Source: Pseudomonadota bacterium
GTDB taxonomy: Bacteria > Pseudomonadota > Gammaproteobacteria > Burkholderiales > Gallionellaceae
NCBI GenBank assembly: GCA_021783525.1
Contig: JAJXTT010000042.1
Coordinates: 1 to 9,653 of the forward strand
Reading direction: 5' to 3'
DNA: 9,653 nucleotides
Made by a program: the position numbers and the translations under genes. Positions 8,335-9,653 of the stretch are shown piece after piece. The notes beneath the pieces were generated by a model. That model made no database searches, had not been told where the DNA came from, and worked only from the letters and a program-made list of their open reading frames with translations. Within the stretch, counting starts at the first letter, position 1. The number at the start of each line of letters is the position of its first letter.

Positions 8335-9594
8335 TCAGACTCTGACCTGCCCGTTGCCGAGCACAATGTACTTCTGCGAAGTCAATCCTTCCAATCCTAC
8401 CGGCCCGCGCGCATGGATCTTGTCGGTGGAAATCCCGATCTCGGCGCCCAGGCCGTACTCGAAACCGTCGGCAAAGCGTGTCGAGGCATTGACCATGACG
8501 CTGCTGGAATCTACTTCGCGCAGGAAGCGCATCGCCTTGGTGTAGTTCTCCGTCACGATGCTGTCGGTATGCTGCGAACCGTAGGTGTCGATATGCGCGA
8601 TGGCCGCATCAAGGTCGGCGACCACGCGGATGCTGAGGATGGGCGCAAGATATTCCGTGTGCCAATCCTCTTCGGTTGCGGCTTTCATCTGCGGAACGAG
8701 TTTGCGCGACGCGTCGTCTCCGCGCAGTTCCACGCCCTTGTCCAGATAGATCTTGCACAGCTCGGGCAGTACCTTCGCCGCGACGTTCGCGTTCACCAGC
8801 AGGGTCTCCATCGCATTGCACACGCCGTAGCGGTGCGTCTTGGCGTTGTCGGCGATGCGGATGGCCTTGGCGATATCGGCATCGTCGTCGATGTAGACAT
8901 GGCATACCCCGTGCAGGTGCTTGATCACCGGGATGCGCGCTTCGTTCGAGATGCGCTCGATCAATTCCTTGCCGCCGCGCGGCACGATCACATCCACATA
9001 AGCCGTCATGGTGATGAGTTCGCCCACGGCGGCGCGGTCGGTCGTATTGACGACTTGCACCGCGGTCTCCGGCAAGCCGGCGGCTTTCAGGCCGGCCCGG
9101 ACGCAGGCGGCGATGGCCTGGTTGGAATGGAGCGCCTCCGAGCCGCCGCGCAGGATGCAGGCATTGCCGGACTTCAGGCACAGCCCTGCGGCGTCCGCCG
9201 TCACGTTGGGGCGCGATTCGTAGATGATGCCGATGACGCCGAGCGGCACGCGCATCTTGCCGACCTGGATGCCCGAGGGGCGATACTTCATGTCGCTGAT
9301 CTCGCCGATGGGATCGGCCAACTGCGCGATCTGACGCAGGCCTTCGACCATGCCTCCGATGGTTTTTTCGGTGAGGGTGAGGCGGTCTACCGATGCGGCG
9401 TCCAGGCCGTTCGCTTTGGCCGCGGCGACATCCTTGCTGTTTTCGGTGACGAGTGTTGCGCTGCTGTGCAGAATGGCATCCGCGATGGCGAGTAGCGCAC
9501 TGTTCTTGGCGTTTGTATCTGCCTGGGCCATCAGGCGCGATGCGGCGCGCGCCTGTTTTCCGATGGACTGCATGTATTGCCTGACGTCTTCCAT
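8335..9594 (-). CDS. proA: Gamma-glutamyl phosphate reductase (glutamate-5-semialdehyde dehydrogenase)
   Basis: A 419-residue cytoplasmic enzyme of proline synthesis that reduces gamma-glutamyl phosphate to glutamate-5-semialdehyde with NADPH. Length matches the family (E. coli ProA 417). Recognisable blocks: RVPLGVIGIIYESRPNVTADA (115-135), LKSGNACILRGGSEALHSN (140-158), DVIVPRGGKELI (201-212), the catalytic Cys259 in HRYGVCNAMETLLVN (254-268), DWHTEYLAPILS near 308-319, and the C-terminal FADGFEYGLGAEIGISTDKIHARGPVGL. ATG 9594 follows GGAAG with a 4-nt spacer. It is the first gene of the visible unit and lies 17 bp before lpdA. Its functional partner proB is not in the window. Confidence 0.97.
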   Translation of the reverse strand: MEDVRQYMQSIGKQARAASRLMAQADTNAKNSALLAIADAILHSSATLVTENSKDVAAAKANGLDAASVDRLTLTEKTIGGMVEGLRQIAQLADPIGEISDMKYRPSGIQVGKMRVPLGVIGIIYESRPNVTADAAGLCLKSGNACILRGGSEALHSNQAIAACVRAGLKAAGLPETAVQVVNTTDRAAVGELITMTAYVDVIVPRGGKELIERISNEARIPVIKHLHGVCHVYIDDDADIAKAIRIADNAKTHRYGVCNAMETLLVNANVAAKVLPELCKIYLDKGVELRGDDASRKLVPQMKAATEEDWHTEYLAPILSIRVVADLDAAIAHIDTYGSQHTDSIVTENYTKAMRFLREVDSSSVMVNASTRFADGFEYGLGAEIGISTDKIHARGPVGLEGLTSQKYIVLGNGQVRV

Positions 9595-9624
9595 GATGCT
9601 TCCAAATGTTGCACTGTGCCCTGC

Positions 9625-9653
9625 ATTTTAGCATTCCGCATGCGATAGAATGC
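9625..9653 (-). promoter_or_regulatory. Candidate proA promoter with an overlapping inverted repeat
   Basis: The minus strand shows TAAAAT (9630-9625), a 5-of-6 match to the -10 consensus, 30 bp before the proA ATG. At 17 bp spacing the -35 would be GCATTC at the window edge, a poor match. The upstream stretch 9631-9653 holds an inverted repeat, GCATTC at one end and GAATGC at the other, around the palindrome CGCATGCG (9637-9644). It could be a regulator site or chance; the edge hides the rest. Confidence 0.4.

Noticed and set aside
8413..9495. A 360-codon plus-strand open frame inside proA
   Set aside because: Antisense shadow of a fully conserved proA; composition is His/Asp/Gly/Arg-rich without any family motif.

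Overview
The window reads as a chromosomal segment of a GC-rich betaproteobacterium. I favour the Nitrosomonadales side (Gallionellaceae- or Methylophilaceae-like). That placement rests on protein flavour, notably an E3 with its own lipoyl domain of the type usual in betaproteobacteria, and not on a marker gene, so the lineage is only an inference. Every gene I can support lies on the minus strand, so transcription runs from high to low coordinates. The many long plus-strand reading frames are antisense shadows.

In transcription order: (1) proA (9594-8335), gamma-glutamyl phosphate reductase, with a promoter candidate at the window's right edge. Then, 17 bp on, lpdA (8317-6548), a lipoyl-domain-bearing dihydrolipoamide dehydrogenase that ends in a strong hairpin terminator. 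(2) A five-gene operon-like block: a TetR-family regulator (6394-5834), a membrane-fusion protein (5769-4900), a tandem double ABC ATPase (4892-2946) and two ABC-2 permeases (2949-1792 and 1787-678). The last four have the content and order of Escherichia coli ybhG-ybhF-ybhS-ybhR, a multidrug efflux ABC system that in E. coli is controlled by the TetR-type regulator CecR. (3) A YqaA/DedA-like small membrane protein (578-159) with its own TATAAT box and probably a TTG start. (4) The first 24 codons of an unidentified gene running off the left edge.

The efflux block is tightly coupled: gaps are 7 nt or less, or 4-nt ATGA overlaps. An apparent 23-codon ORF bridges the regulator and the membrane-fusion gene with ATGA overlaps at both ends. 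A perfect 16-bp palindrome (TTGGTA-N4-TACCAA) lies 25 bp upstream of the regulator and is the best operator candidate. No outer-membrane channel is encoded here, so a TolC-type partner would have to come from elsewhere.

I see no wholly novel system. The least ordinary features are two interdomain protein linkers built from repeat DNA of the kind usually found between genes: a 145-bp inverted-repeat-bounded segment inside the double ATPase, and two inverted arrays of four heptamers inside lpdA. Also notable are the asymmetric degeneration of the ATPase's two nucleotide sites, the bridging small ORF, and the palindromic operator candidates.
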